Part shown: one piece after another, positions 1 through 11,794 of the stretch
Position numbering within the stretch: the stretch's first letter is position 1
Layout of the letters: every line of letters begins with the position of its first letter
From: Arachis hypogaea
Lineage: Eukaryota; Streptophyta; Magnoliopsida; Fabales; Fabaceae
DNA length: 64,000 bases
NCBI RefSeq assembly: GCF_003086295.3
Contig: NC_092043.1
Coordinates: 50,496,598 to 50,560,597, forward strand
Direction of reading: 5' to 3'
Program-made: the position numbers and the translations under genes
The notes under the pieces: generated by a model
The model's database searches: none
Seen by the model: the letters and a program-made list of their open reading frames with translations, nothing else
What the model was told of the DNA's origin: nothing

Positions 1-893
1 CTAGACTCGTTCTATCAGTTTATGCATTTTTTTATTTCGTTGTTTTAAATAAGTTTCAAACTCAAGTGACAACTTGAATTTGAGGGGATGTTAGAGCTTT
101 AATTAGAATAAATTAGATCAATTAGCATTATTTAACATATCTAGATATTTATTATAGAATATTACGTCTTTATTATTTCGATTCTCTTAGCATGCACCTA
201 TAAATATCCTTCTATATGTATCATTTTACACGATTTGAATACACACAAACTTTTTTCTAAAAGAGAATAATAGAAAAATGATTTGTATGTATTTAATAAG
301 TTGTATGAAATGATACAATATAGAAGGGTATTTATAGGTGCTAAGAGAATCGAAATAATAAAGACGTAATATTATATAATAAATATTCAAATATGCTAAA
401 TAATGCTAATTGATTTAATTGATCCCAATTGTGCTCGAACATCCTCCCTCAAACTTAAGTGACAACTTGAGTTTGAAACTTATTTAAAACAACAAAATGA
501 AAAAAATACCTAAACTGATAGAACGGTGCAGACAGAACTACTAGAAAGAAGCACAGATGAAACTGTCGAAAGGAAATGCAGACGAAGTTGCCGGAAGGAA
601 GTGCAGGCGGAACTGCCGAAAGGAAACGCAGAAACAACTGTCGGAGAAAGTACAGACAGAACTGCTAGAAGAAAGCGTAAACGGAATTGTCACAAAGAAA
701 CGCAGACGGAACTGCCACAAGAAAATGCAGACGAAACTGCCACAAAGAAATACAGACAGAGCTGTCGGAAGAAAATACAGACAAAACTGCCAAAAAAAAC
801 GCAGACGAAACAGTCGGAAGAAAATCCAGACAAAACTGTTACTAGAGTGGCCAACTGTCGAAAAATTGCTGAAAAGATTGCGAACTGCCAAAA
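1..893. mobile_element. TRIM-like small LTR retroelement, tail-to-tail inverted dimer (left end cut by window)
   Basis: Bases 1-258 and 259-893 are inverted copies of one another. The left arm reads internal region, purine-rich GAGGGGA, then an LTR starting TGTTAGAG at 89. The right arm is the reverse complement of the same parts, then runs on into a degenerate 24-bp minisatellite (about 526-850), and stops without a 5' LTR. Roughly 25-30 bp at the LTR-LTR junction near 258 are missing compared with the copy at 14.6-16.4 kb. The elements lack gag and pol and are under 1 kb, which fits terminal-repeat retrotransposons in miniature. The family name is unknown to me. Confidence 0.6.
526..850. 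repeat. degenerate ~24-bp minisatellite inside TRIM
   Basis: The core GCAGACGGAACTGCCACAAG recurs about every 24 bp with substitutions. Because 24 is a multiple of three, several frames stay open and give Arg/Lys/Cys/Thr/Gln-rich spurious proteins. The reverse-complement array occurs at about 15,060-15,265, and a shorter one at about 15,790-15,960. Confidence 0.75.
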
Positions 894-964
894 ATTAAAA
901 TATTCTTTAATCCATTTAATTAAAATACTCATAATAATCATTATAATTATATATATAAATAGTT

Positions 965-1525
965 AAAGTGTTATTTAGTTCCACAACGTTTGAGATGAAT
1001 CCTAATTTGGTCCAAAATGTTTTAAACGTCCTATTTCAATTTAAAAAACTTTCAAACATATTATATCAATCCTAAAAAAAATTTAAGCGGGTTTAATATT
1101 GTCTCACTATTAAATTTAACACAAACAATTCGTATATTAAAAAGGCAATAGCATTCAATTTTAGTATATAAATAAAATCGATTCACCAACGATCATAACA
1201 AATTTTTCTTTGATTTCGAAATGTTGATCATTGATTGTTAGTATCTAGAGTTTTGTACAAAAATAAAATTAAGAAAAAGAAGTGATACAAGAAGATTTTT
1301 GGTTATGTTTTTATAACACATAGAAAAAGATATGACTTAACTAGTAACGTTATTAACGTCCACATCACTTATTCTGTTAACTATTAGTGTTAAATTTAAT
1401 GATAAAACACCAGTAAACATATTTAAAATTTTTTGAAATGGAACTAGAACATTTAAAATATAAGGACCAAATTAAGATTTGACTCAAATATTATATTAAA
1501 GATTAAAATAATATTTTATTCTATA
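965..1525. mobile_element. TIR-bounded non-autonomous element
   Basis: The left end (TTTGAGATGAATCCTAATTT, TTGGTCC, then a GTCCTATTTCAATTT-like stretch) is matched in reverse complement by the right end (GAAATGGAACTAGAAC, GGACCAAATTAAGATTTGAC). Arms are about 90 bp and diverged. There is no ORF. The superfamily is not determined. Confidence 0.4.
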
Positions 1526-1555
1526 TAAATTAGTAATAATTGCTTGATTGATTCA

Positions 1556-1600
<45 letters not shown>
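1556..1600 (+). repeat. (TAA)n microsatellite
   Basis: About 15 uninterrupted TAA units, followed by AT-rich DNA to 2400 in which I see no gene. Confidence 0.9.
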
Positions 1601-1601
<1 letters not shown>

Positions 1602-2402
1602 TAAAATATATATTTATTATCATTGTAATAAATTTTATTTATTTTTAATATTTTATAATTAATTATGAAAATTATAAATAATTTTACATTAATCAATTTT
1701 GTAACAAGTCAAAATTTTTAAATATGTTTTATGATTAATAATAAAATATTAAAAATAAATAAATTTATACTAATAATTTAATAGTTGATTTTTTATATAT
1801 ACATATCAGAATTATTTTTTCTTATACTATAGATAGATAGATTACCAATTCCATTTTTCGTATACAAAGTCAATTAAATTTATATGATGATAAAAAAAAT
1901 AGAAAGAAATCTTCAGTATGTAGTTATTTTTTTTATTATTCTTATAAAGGATCTGGGTTTTACTATTTTCCTTTTAAGGTTATATATATAGAGGAGATTA
2001 TATTATAATTATAGTAATTTAATAATAAAGAATCAAATTTACGTTAATATTATACATGTTCATGTATCTATCCATGATTACGGCGTTAGGTGAAAATATA
2101 GTAATTTGTTTAAGATGAAATGAGCTTATAAATACTCTTGTCTAGAATGCAATTTCATATCTCAACTATTATCATGAATGTTAGGTGTTTTTTCCACAAT
2201 ATTATTAGAGCTCTTATATGGCTTTTGTTTCTCTTCCACCAATATCTTTCTTCTTCATATAGTCATCATCTCAAATCAATAAAATACTAAAATATTTAAT
2301 TGCGTCTACTAATAATTCATTGTCTTCCATCTCAATATATTTTGTTTATATTGTAATATATTATTATCAATATTAAACTTAAAATTTTTGTTGATAGCAG
2401 TT

Positions 2403-3223
2403 TTTAGAGTAATTTTTATAATTAAACTAATTGAAGATGAATATTATCAGATTATTTTAAATTTGTTTTGAATACACTATAATCTTATTCTTTTAACTTT
2501 TATATAAATCGTGGCACTCCTATTAGTTTTAAAAAATATAAAACTTTGCAAAAAAAAAAAAACTACAATTTATGTTTTAAATATGCATATATGAATGATT
2601 GTATTTGTACATATTTTAAAGGTATTAAAAATGTGACTTTTTTTTTACATACCACAATTTATGTCGAAATAAAAAATATGGACGAGTGAGACAAAATTAT
2701 GGACGCATAAAACATAAGTAGTGGGTTTAGGGCTGATTTTAAACAAAATAAATTGTTCAAAGAGATGTGTAAAATATGTAAAAAATACTAACAATTTATA
2801 CATAAATAGTTGATTTTTTACATATTTTACACATCCTTCACCATAAATTGTAAGTTCTCACGGATTTCATTTATTTTCTTTAAAATCAGCCACACTCCCA
2901 TTACTTATATTTTGTACGTCCATAATTTTGTTTCATTTGTCCATGATTTTAATTTCGATGTAAATCGTGGGGTTCTCATATAAAAAAAAAGTCACATTTC
3001 TGACATTTTTAAAATATGTACTAGTAGAATTATTCGTACATGCAAATTTAAAGTATAAATTGTAGTCTTCTACTAGATTTTATATTTTCTCCTAAAACTA
3101 ATAGAAGTGTCATGATTTATATAAAAAAAAAATTGAAGAATGAAATTGTAGTGTATTCAGATTTAGAACAATTGATAGTATCCATTTTTTATTAGTTTAA
3201 TTAGTAAATTACTCATTCTTATT
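2403..3223. mobile_element. large foldback (inverted-repeat) element
   Basis: Two arms of about 380 bp are reverse complements around a centre near 2800. The left arm has TATAAATCGTGGCACTCC and a TATTAGTTTTA block. The right arm ends with CTAAAACTAATAGAAGTG, TCATGATTTATA. The outermost matching part is GAGTAATTT..ATTAAACTAAT. No protein-coding content is visible. It is a foldback or MITE-type element of unassigned superfamily. Confidence 0.55.
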
Positions 3224-3679
3224 ATATGAATGAGACAAACTTGTATAACATAATCATAATTTTATTTTTATTATTATTATGTAGTAAACTATTATTTTAA
3301 TATTTTTATTACTCCTCTCTCTCCCTCTCTTTTTTTTAATATGCAATTATATGTTTATTTACTAAATTTTTATTTTATAGGTTATCAACTACTCTATGGA
3401 TTAACTGTTAGTGTTGCAAGTGTGAGGAATGTTGAAGTTAGTCTCACATTAAAGAAAACAAGGAAGAGTAAAGAGTTGATAAGATGAGAGATCCATTAAC
3501 TTGACATTTTAAGATTTTGAGTTGGATGTGATGTATTCTCATCTTATGTTATCTTACTTGATTCCTCTCCCAAATCTTTGCTATTAAATTGATAACAATA
3601 TTATTTTTGGAATATAATAAAACTTTAAATAGTTGAGGAGAGAATGGAAGATGGATACAACAAAAGTCTAATTACCTAA

Positions 3680-3886
3680 AGATGTATTTAGTTTGTGTTT
3701 GTATTTTTATTTTCTATTTTTATTTTTAATATTTTTTGTTTTTTTAAATTTTATGAAAAAAATGTAAAAACAATAAAATTTTATTTTTTATTTTTATCTC
3801 CTGTGTTTATTTTTATTTTTTTTACAAAATTTAAAAAACAAAAATTTTAAAAATAAAAAAAATAAAAATACAAACCAAATACATCT
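3680..3886. mobile_element. Tourist-like MITE with TAA target duplication
   Basis: A 207-bp palindrome-like element starts AGATGTATTTAGTTTG and ends CCAAATACATCT, flanked by TAA on both sides (3677-3679 and 3887-3889). The TIRs cover nearly the whole arm. The 3-bp TAA duplication fits PIF/Harbinger-derived Tourist MITEs. Confidence 0.7.
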
Positions 3887-4589
3887 TAAGATGTCAATGC
3901 AAATTATAAGTATATCTAGTTAGTGAGGAGAGAATCTAGCGTATTCTAAAAAATAACATGTTATTAGAAGTGATAAATAAAGTAGCAGATTATGAGTTTT
4001 AATATTTAGAAATAAACATGTTTTTATTTGGGAGTAATATTAATTATCTTAAAAATATTTACGAATAGAATTTTTTTTGAAAGTATTGATAATTAGATAT
4101 TTATTTTTTTGTTCATTCTTTTTATCTTTTAAAAAGAAAAGACATTTGTCTTTGTTTAAAGTTCTTGTCTCTTACTAGCTATCACAGTTTTAAGATTTTT
4201 CAAACTTTGACTAAATTTTTCAATATTTAACTATAAGAAATAATTTAATATGTTAATAGATTTTGACAAAATTCTGCTAATGGATTAATATTCTTTTGAT
4301 TATATTCATTGTATATTATTGTGTTTAATTTGATATGTTAAAATGTTGGATAAATCATTATGCTTATATTCATTGCATTGAAGAGTTTTGACCATCGTCG
4401 AGCCACTAATACCAATGCCAAATTGATATAAGTAATGTGATATAAAAATATAAAAAAATATAAAAAAAATTATTTAGAACGAAAGTAACGTGATTAATTA
4501 AGTGTAATTTATGTAAATGTGATTAAAATTAATTGAATATTATATACAATAAAAAATTTTATTATTGAAAGATAAAATTAAAATTTATT

Positions 4590-4790
4590 TTTATGTATAG
4601 TTTTTATCCTCAGCGTTTTCATTCTATTTAAATCTCTAATATTTTAAAATCATCTCAATTTTGTCCCGCCGTTAATTCTGTTAACAGATCCCTAACTACA
4701 AGACAACATTGAGCTAATTTTAGACGATTAAAATGTTAGAGACAACTTTAAAACTTACCCTAAACGTTGAGAACAAAAACGATATTTTAT
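4590..4790. mobile_element. MITE-like TIR element
   Basis: The ends are diverged inverted repeats: left TTTATCCTCAGCGTTTTCAT, right rc TGTTCTCAACGTTTAGGG. In the interior, ATCATCTCAATTTTGTC and its counterpart GACAACATTGAGC are also inverted. About 200 bp, no ORF. Confidence 0.45.
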
Positions 4791-4872
4791 TCTAATTTAT
4801 AAATATGAGTTATTTTCTAAATTTTTGAATTTATTTTTATAATTATTTAAATTTACTCAGTTTTAGTTTTAA

Positions 4873-5880
4873 CTAGTATTTTTACCCGTAATACTATTAC
4901 GGGAATATAAGTCTTTTAAGATTACGTAGGTCCTGGTATTATAGATTATGACACGAAAAATTTATAGCATTAAACTACTTTTATAAAATAGTTTTAAGGG
5001 ACAAAAATCCCCGTTGGCTAAGAAGACTAGAATCTTAAACAAAATTAAATAATAAATTTTTTAGTTATTATTTTCAAATGAAAGAGTTTAATTTTTTTAC
5101 TTAATTTTAACATTCGTTATCTAAAATTTAAAAGAATTTAACGTGTATATTTTTATATTTGATTAGGTATTAAGTTTGTTGCACAAATAGAAATAATTAA
5201 TTTTTATACTTGCTATTTAAAAATAATATTTTTCTATATATATAAAAATATAATTAGATATTAACATAAAAAAATTTAAATTGATAGTTATAAAATTAAT
5301 TCATTATTTTAAAAACAATTGAATCTTGATTCTAATTTTTAATCACAACATTAGTATTTTTTTAAATTATATATAATAAATATTTAAAAGAAAAAAAATA
5401 AAAATATATATTAAAAAAATAAGCATAAAAAAGTTTAAATTTAAATAAAATATATGTATATAATAATATTTTTTATTTAAATTATATTATGTTGTTAATT
5501 TTATTTTTTGTAGAACATAAAGTTAGAGAAAAATAGAGAATGAGAGAAAAGAGAGAGAAAGATAAAGAAGAAGAATGAGAGAGGGAGTTTGTTAATTTTA
5601 AAAGTTGAAAAAAATTTTATTTTAATTATAATGAAAATATTTAGTGACAAATTTTGATTTGTCAAATTACTAATATAAAATATGAATTATAAATTATATA
5701 TAGAGTAGGAAAGATAGAGAGAAATAGAAAAAAAGAGAGGTAGATAAAAAAATATAAGAAGGATGTTTAGTAATTTTAGAGAAAAATATTTTTTCTAAAT
5801 TTTAATAAGAGAGTGTAATATGACACATTTTAGTTATTAAATGAGTTAGTAATATATAAATATAATATATAATATAGATA
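4873..5880 (-). mobile_element. Helitron-like element, 3' terminus with hairpin
   Basis: On the minus strand a perfect 8-bp-stem hairpin (CCCGTAAT-AGT-ATTACGGG, bases 4903-4885) is followed after 8 nt by CTAG and then T. This matches the plant Helitron 3' end (hairpin 10-12 nt from CTRR, inserted next to T). A 5' TC end is proposed near 5877-5880, at TCTATATTATATATTA on the minus strand, but this is less certain. The interior holds two or three diverged ~170-bp repeats rich in GAGAGA. No Rep/helicase is present, so it is non-autonomous. Confidence 0.5.
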
Positions 5881-5978
5881 TATTTCAATTTTAGTATTTT
5901 AATTTAATTTAAATACAATTAGAGAATGTTATATTGTATATTTTGACCTTGATAATGATAATTATATAGAGCACCGCT

Positions 5979-8900
5979 AGGGAGACAATGAAATATGTAT
6001 ACAATGTATACAATGGGCTGTTTATTAAGCCCGATTAATATTAATAGAGAGAATTAACCCATTAACAACTCTAATCCTATTAAGGCTGTTTAGGTTAACA
6101 CACCACCTAATTTTTCATATTTTCACTTTTTTCCCAAATCACTCGACCCTTATTTTTCGCCGTTCTCCCCCCCCCCCCAACACCCAAACCCTCCCAATCC
6201 GAATCTTTGCACACACCCATTACGGCGCAGAAGCCTGAGAACCTCTCAAGTTGCAACCGAGGAAGGTCACCCCTGAACGCAATACTCCTCATCGTTGGCA
6301 TCAAGGACGGCGGCCTCTCTCTGCTGAACATCCGGCCGTCTCTGCAACCGAGCCGCCGGGCGCGACGCCACTGACCAGGAACGCAATCAAGGAGCCCTCA
6401 TCGACGAACTGAGCAGTAGCAGAGTTCTCCTCGCGCGAGCGCTTTCCTCTCCATAGCAGCGGTGCAGCCGACCCGGGAAAACAGTCGTCTGATGGTCAAC
6501 AGTTCACCGGAAATACAATGAACATCATCTCTGGAAGAATCCTAACCATCCAATGTAAGTGGGTTTAGTTGTTCATGTTTCAATTGGTAATCGCTCTTGC
6601 ATGTTTGAATGTAGATAAATTTTGTTGATTAAATCCTTGATTACCCATGATGAACAAGCCGTGGTTGCTTATTTTACCTGCAGCTTTACATAAAGTAAAT
6701 TTCTTTCAGACTCTGAAAAGGATGTCAGATTAACTCATTCCACCAACTTCCATACTTGCCTTATGGTTGTTTAATTGTTAGGTTGCAAAACTATGATTTT
6801 TCACTGCCTTGTCTCTGTTTACTTGATTTGTCTATTGTCTAGCTAGTTTCATCTTTCATTTTTTTATTGAAAATAACAAATGATTTATTATACTAACTAG
6901 TACCAAATAGGTTATTAAATTACTTATTAAATTGGGATATTTTATTTTGATAGACTGGTGCATGATATGTGGTTGTGTTTGGTGTGTTTGTAATTGATGG
7001 TTGTGCTCCTCATGAGTTGTTAATAATTTCATTTGTAGAATTTGGACAGTTGCTTTGATAGGGAATTGAATGGTTGAATTTCGTATTTGCTGCTATATCT
7101 TCATGAGTTAGTTTTTTATCTCATTTATAGATGGTTACAAAAGGGAAATTGTAAGGTTTGATCTTCATAAGTGATTGTCTTTGGATTTTTTATGTCACTA
7201 TATATATTATAAGATCATTTCTTATTGTTAAATACTCTTGGAATTGATTTTGAGAGCATCTTGGATTGTTGTTGAAATTGAGGGTAGAATGAGAGTCGAG
7301 TGTTAGAAACGAGGGAATTTTATTTTATTTCTTTTCCCTTAATGAATTAGTACTTGCATATATCGTTGTTGCATTGGTATTAGATGTATACTTTTTTTTT
7401 ATTTGCTACTAACTCGATTTACACATGATGAAATTAATTACATGTCGGATGGTTAGTTTTTCACGCAATTGGATGGTCATTTTTCATAATGGGATTGCTA
7501 TTTTGATTTGATTGTAGTGACAGCACCTTTTTAAAAGGTAATGCTAAAAGTGTCTCTGTTTTCTACGTAAACTAGTGTATATATGGTGCTGAAAAGCAGG
7601 TTATTTTAATTTATTTTGTGGTGGTTATTTTTTGCTGTAGCCATTGTTGTTTGGTGATAACATGTTGTGCTGTGTGATTCTTATTTACCTTGCTCATTGT
7701 TGTGTTTATAATTGGTTGATTTAGTCTCTAAATCTAGTTAAATTCTTGCTGAATATTTTCTTTCTCTACATGGGGCTGCTATTTTTTTTATTAGCAGTTG
7801 GAATGAATACAATTTTTATGTCTCATGTTGTTTTAATTTTTCTTACTTGATTATAAATTGAATAGAATATTCACTTGGATTGCAGAGAACCTATTGTGTC
7901 AGTATTTATTTACGACAATTCAATCATACATTCTCCTACAGTCCAAGGTATAAATCAGATGGGTAAAAGGGAAGTGAGATCACCATTCACGACTCCGAGC
8001 ACGAGGACGTTGAAATAACATACAGAAAGATTGCCAAAAGAGAAAAAGTTCAAAGGAAGAAAAACTTAGCATACTTAAGATAACGTACTTGATAAGATTT
8101 GAATATTTACCTTATTTACTAGTTAGAGTCTTTGGAATTTATTTATGACACATTGGGATGACATTTTTGTGGTGGATCCCTTTTTTTTAGAACTTATGTG
8201 AATCTGTTGGTGTAAAAGAATTCAGGCATGACACTGACGAGTGAGTCGAAAATGACCATCTATTTTTTTTATAAAAGTAACCATCTAGATACATGGTGAA
8301 CCGAACATCCAGTATACTATTTTTTAGTATAGAGATATCTCTTTTGTATTTCAAACTGATATTACTTGAATATGATAAGTGTTGACTTTATTATCGCTGT
8401 TCTTGAACCAATATACTATAATTTGTTTTGAGTACCTGCTACAGTTTACAAGGGTTGAATACCCAAAAACAACCATCCACATATATAGTTATAGTAAACA
8501 TCCGATTTCATATATAAATGAACATCCAACACATCTAAGTAAAGATAAACATGTAACTACTATCTAAAGCAACTAGCTGCACACCAAATGAAATTAATCA
8601 AGCTCCTTATACAACAAAGCATCTGAACTTATCTAGATTAAATTGATTCATTGAAATTAATCAAGTCTAGTTTCTTGCAACAATTACGAATACACCGAAT
8701 ACCTATATCTTTAGAGAATAAAGCCACCTATTGCTGACAACAAAAGCATCACACTTGGCATTTGCGTCTTTGAAAAATATCATCTTCATCTACAATTGCT
8801 GACAAATGAATAACTATTGAAATCCTATATCCATGAAGAAAAATATTAAAGGTACTCGAAACCATTTCCAACAGATTCTAACTGCTGCCAAATGAGTTTA

Positions 8901-10482
8901 ACAAAGACATGCAGCTACCAGCTTGTTGGCGCTCATGCCGACAAATCTGAGCACCAAATTCCATATTTTGAGAGGCCTGCAGAGAAACCACCTGCTAAAC
9001 AACACAAAAAGATGACAACAATTAACTACTTGCATAGTAATGTACTAAATAATCGTGCAAGGTCGGATTAATTTAATCATGTACCGGAGTGACATTTAAT
9101 TTATTCTCTATCTAGTTTATTCATCATATAAATATAGTTAATCTAAATATGCAGGATAAATATTTAGTCAACCATGAATTCATATCTCTTGAATATTTAA
9201 CAATTATTTTACAAAGAGTCTAAATAACCACATCTCCATTAGCTATATTTTATATTATATACTTCACTAATACGGTTCCAATGGAGCTTTGAAATCATTA
9301 TCACACGCAAATTCTGTACATATCAACTATTCATGACATTGAATTATCACATGTGAATTCTTCGTCCATATAATCATAAAAAGAATTTAATAAAACCATA
9401 GAAGTGGTTGCATGCGGAGTGCTTCTGTTGCATCTACTGAAGCATTTAACATAAAAAAGAGCCCCCTACTTTCCCTAAGTGGAATGAATAAAATCATAAA
9501 CAAATGATCATTTGCTATGCATGCCTCCACATAAATTGCTTACCTTGTTGGATTCCTCACCCTCTTCTACGTAATGGTTGGGATCATTGTTATGTGAATT
9601 TGATGAATTTTCGTTACTGACGGCCAATAGAACACCACATAGCGGTTGAATGAAATTCAACTCCATTTATGCTCTTCCGAGGCGTGATGGACGTCTCAAC
9701 CCTTACTCCACTTGTAATCCCTCTAACTTGCGAATGCCGACGTCGCAAGGAAGACGCAAGCCGGCTGCGACGGAATGCCTAAAGATAACAAAATTTAAGA
9801 CAAATGCTGGCCAAACATAGGAATTAAATAAAAAGTTTCACTCAGGCATTTCATCGAGCAGATGGTGTGCACAATATGTAAACAGGGATTTTCCACTCAA
9901 TTTAAGAAGCAATCAATCCAGAAAAATCAGCCATCAAACATTTTGGAATCCAAAAAGTATCAATCCATTAATCTAAACCTAATCTAAACACTAAAACAGA
10001 ATTAAAAATTAGTTAACATAAATAAATGAAAAAACACGGGAAGGAGGAAGTATGGAACCTGCGTTGGTGAAAGGGGAAGAATGAAAAAAGAGGAGTAGTA
10101 GCAGAGGCGGTGTTGCAGTGGCACAGAGCTCAGCTGCTGCTTGCACTGGGGTTTCTCACAGGTGGACTTGATGCGGTGCCGTCAAAACGCGCCGGGCGAC
10201 TAGAATGCGCTGCTGGGAGACCGCCGGTGCGGACTTCCGATGACAAGACACGAGCCAGGGAGAAGATGCGTTATCACCGTCGGTAAGAGAGGCTGCGTTT
10301 TTGGTCTGTCCTTGCCCTTCAGAGAGAGATGTTTATGGTTTTGGGTTTCATATAACTGAATTCTAATTTTTCAAAAAATTTAAATTATCAAATATTTATA
10401 ATTAATACTTGTACCATAATTTAATTTTAATTTCAATTAAACTCCCATTGTATGTATTGTATAATAAAACTATTGTCTCCTC
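5979..10482. mobile_element. 4.5-kb TIR-flanked non-autonomous element with GC-rich islands
   Basis: The left end (GGAGACAATG..TATACAATGTATACAATGGG) is matched in reverse complement by the right end (CCCATTGTATGTATTGTATA..ATTGTCTCC), giving TIRs of about 40 bp. Inside, two GC-rich islands (about 6150-6560 and 10,080-10,330) stand out from AT-rich DNA. The left one ends in a good donor (AAT|GTAAGTGG near 6554), and TTGCAG|AGAACC near 7886 could be an acceptor. No recognisable transposase and no long ORF. The islands may be ends of a decayed gene or captured host sequence. Confidence 0.4.
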
Positions 10483-10499
10483 ATACTTTTCCTAATTAT

Positions 10500-10660
10500 A
10501 TATAAGAGAGATAGAGTGAGTGAAGGAATGAGAGAGATAGAGAAAGAAAGAGAGAAGAGGGGAGAGTTCTTTAATTTTGGAGGAAAAGATTTAATTTCAA
10601 TTGTAATAAGGGAGTGGCATGTAATACATTTTGACCTTAAAATTAGTAATATATAATAGA
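10500..10660. repeat. diverged copy of the GAGAGA-rich ~170-bp repeat
   Basis: Resembles the units at about 5520-5700 and 5700-5877: a GAGAGATAGAGAAA tract, TTTAATTTTGGAGGAAAAG, then ACATTTTGACCTT and AGTAATATATAATAGATAT. Its place just past the right TIR suggests the 4.5-kb element landed inside a run of these repeats. Confidence 0.45.
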
Positions 10661-11288
10661 TATAATATCAAAACTTATCTGATCTGATTCAAATACCTAA
10701 TACAAATATTTACATTCTAAATAATCATTTCTGAAATTTGTTTAGACCAGAACTGACATCTAAAAGAGACAATGACAGATAATCTGCATAGTTCGAAATT
10801 ATCCAACAATAATTATTTTAAAAGTATTTTATATTAAATGTATAGAGATGTATTAAAAAACTTTAAATTTTTTAACTTTATATTCAACATATATTTTACT
10901 TGCACTGGATATAATAAACGCGCTAACGTTATACTAACTAAGAAATTTGATCATAGCCAAAAATCTCATGAAAGGAGATACATGCTAAAAGGAAATTAAC
11001 TTTTATCAGTTAAATTTTTTAAATTATTTATTTAAATTATAAATCTTAAATATAAATTTAAATCTTAAAATTAACTAATATTAATTAATTAAAAATTGGT
11101 TCTTTATATTTTTTAAATAAATCAAACGTGGGGATAGGCAAAAGGCTTATCAATTGAAAACCATTAATCTAATTAACATGCATGCACGTCCATATCCCAA
11201 AGACAGAAACAAAAAATTAAATAATCAAAACAAGTTGCTTCGCAACAAAATTAAAGAAATCACCATGCAAGAGTGCATGCATATATCC

Positions 11289-11297
11289 TTATATATC
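11289..11297 (+). promoter_or_regulatory. candidate TATA box for NF-YC-like gene
   Basis: TTATATATC lies about 95 nt upstream of the ATG at 11,393, a reasonable distance for a short plant 5' leader. It is one of several AT-rich candidates, so support is positional only. Confidence 0.3.
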
Positions 11298-11392
11298 TCT
11301 CATTCATTACATAATTATTTTCATTCATTTCCACCTCATGTGTTGTATCTCCTAACAAGCACAATCAATTCAAGAACCCTAACTTACATAAA

Positions 11393-11794
11393 ATGCATAC
11401 CATTCAAAAACACACTAACAAATTAATAATTAACACAACGGGAAACCAAAATAGTACTCAACAACATCAAATAGAGATTGAAAACTTATGGTCTTTTCAA
11501 CGTCGCGAGGTGGAACAGGCCCACGACTTTAAAAATGGCCTGTTCCCCCTCGCCCGTGTTAGGAAGATGATGAAGGTCGAAGAAGACGTTGACCGGATCT
11601 CGGCCGAGGTGCCGGTTGTCTTGGCCAAGGCATGTGATCTCTTCATCCGTAATGTCACCCTCCAATCATGGCACCAAGCTCAGAAAAATAAGCGTTCTAT
11701 CATCCAACGCCAAGACATCAACTCCACCATGGATTCCTTCAGGGATGCTTGCCATAACATTGAATATTTTAAAAGATTAATGAGCGAAGCTTAG
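11393..11794 (+). CDS. divergent NF-YC-like histone-fold protein
   Basis: A single-exon ORF of 133 codons. Residues ~32-115 align with the NF-YC core: ENLWSFQRREVEQAHDFKN matches the N-terminal helix, FPLARVRKMMKVEEDV the alpha-1/L1 region, ISAEVPVVLAKACDLFI alpha-2, and SWHQAQKNKRSIIQRQDI the L2/alpha-3 entry. NF-YC proteins pair with NF-YB through this fold and then bind NF-YA at CCAAT boxes. Here the usual [14 protein letters not shown] segment (alpha-3/alpha-C) is replaced by unrelated sequence, and the protein ends about 15 residues later without the Pro/Gln-rich tail. It lies 5.4 kb from a canonical NF-YC on the same strand, which suggests an old duplication. It could be an active divergent subunit, a dominant-negative form or a decaying copy. 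The start is the first ATG in frame. Confidence 0.65.
   Translation: MHTIQKHTNKLIINTTGNQNSTQQHQIEIENLWSFQRREVEQAHDFKNGLFPLARVRKMMKVEEDVDRISAEVPVVLAKACDLFIRNVTLQSWHQAQKNKRSIIQRQDINSTMDSFRDACHNIEYFKRLMSEA

Noticed and set aside
526..966. Open frames of 83-146 codons on both strands near the window start, and similar ones at 15,058-15,358 and 15,778-15,969
   Set aside because: They are by-products of a 24-bp minisatellite that keeps frames open; no domain, and the same region is open in several frames.
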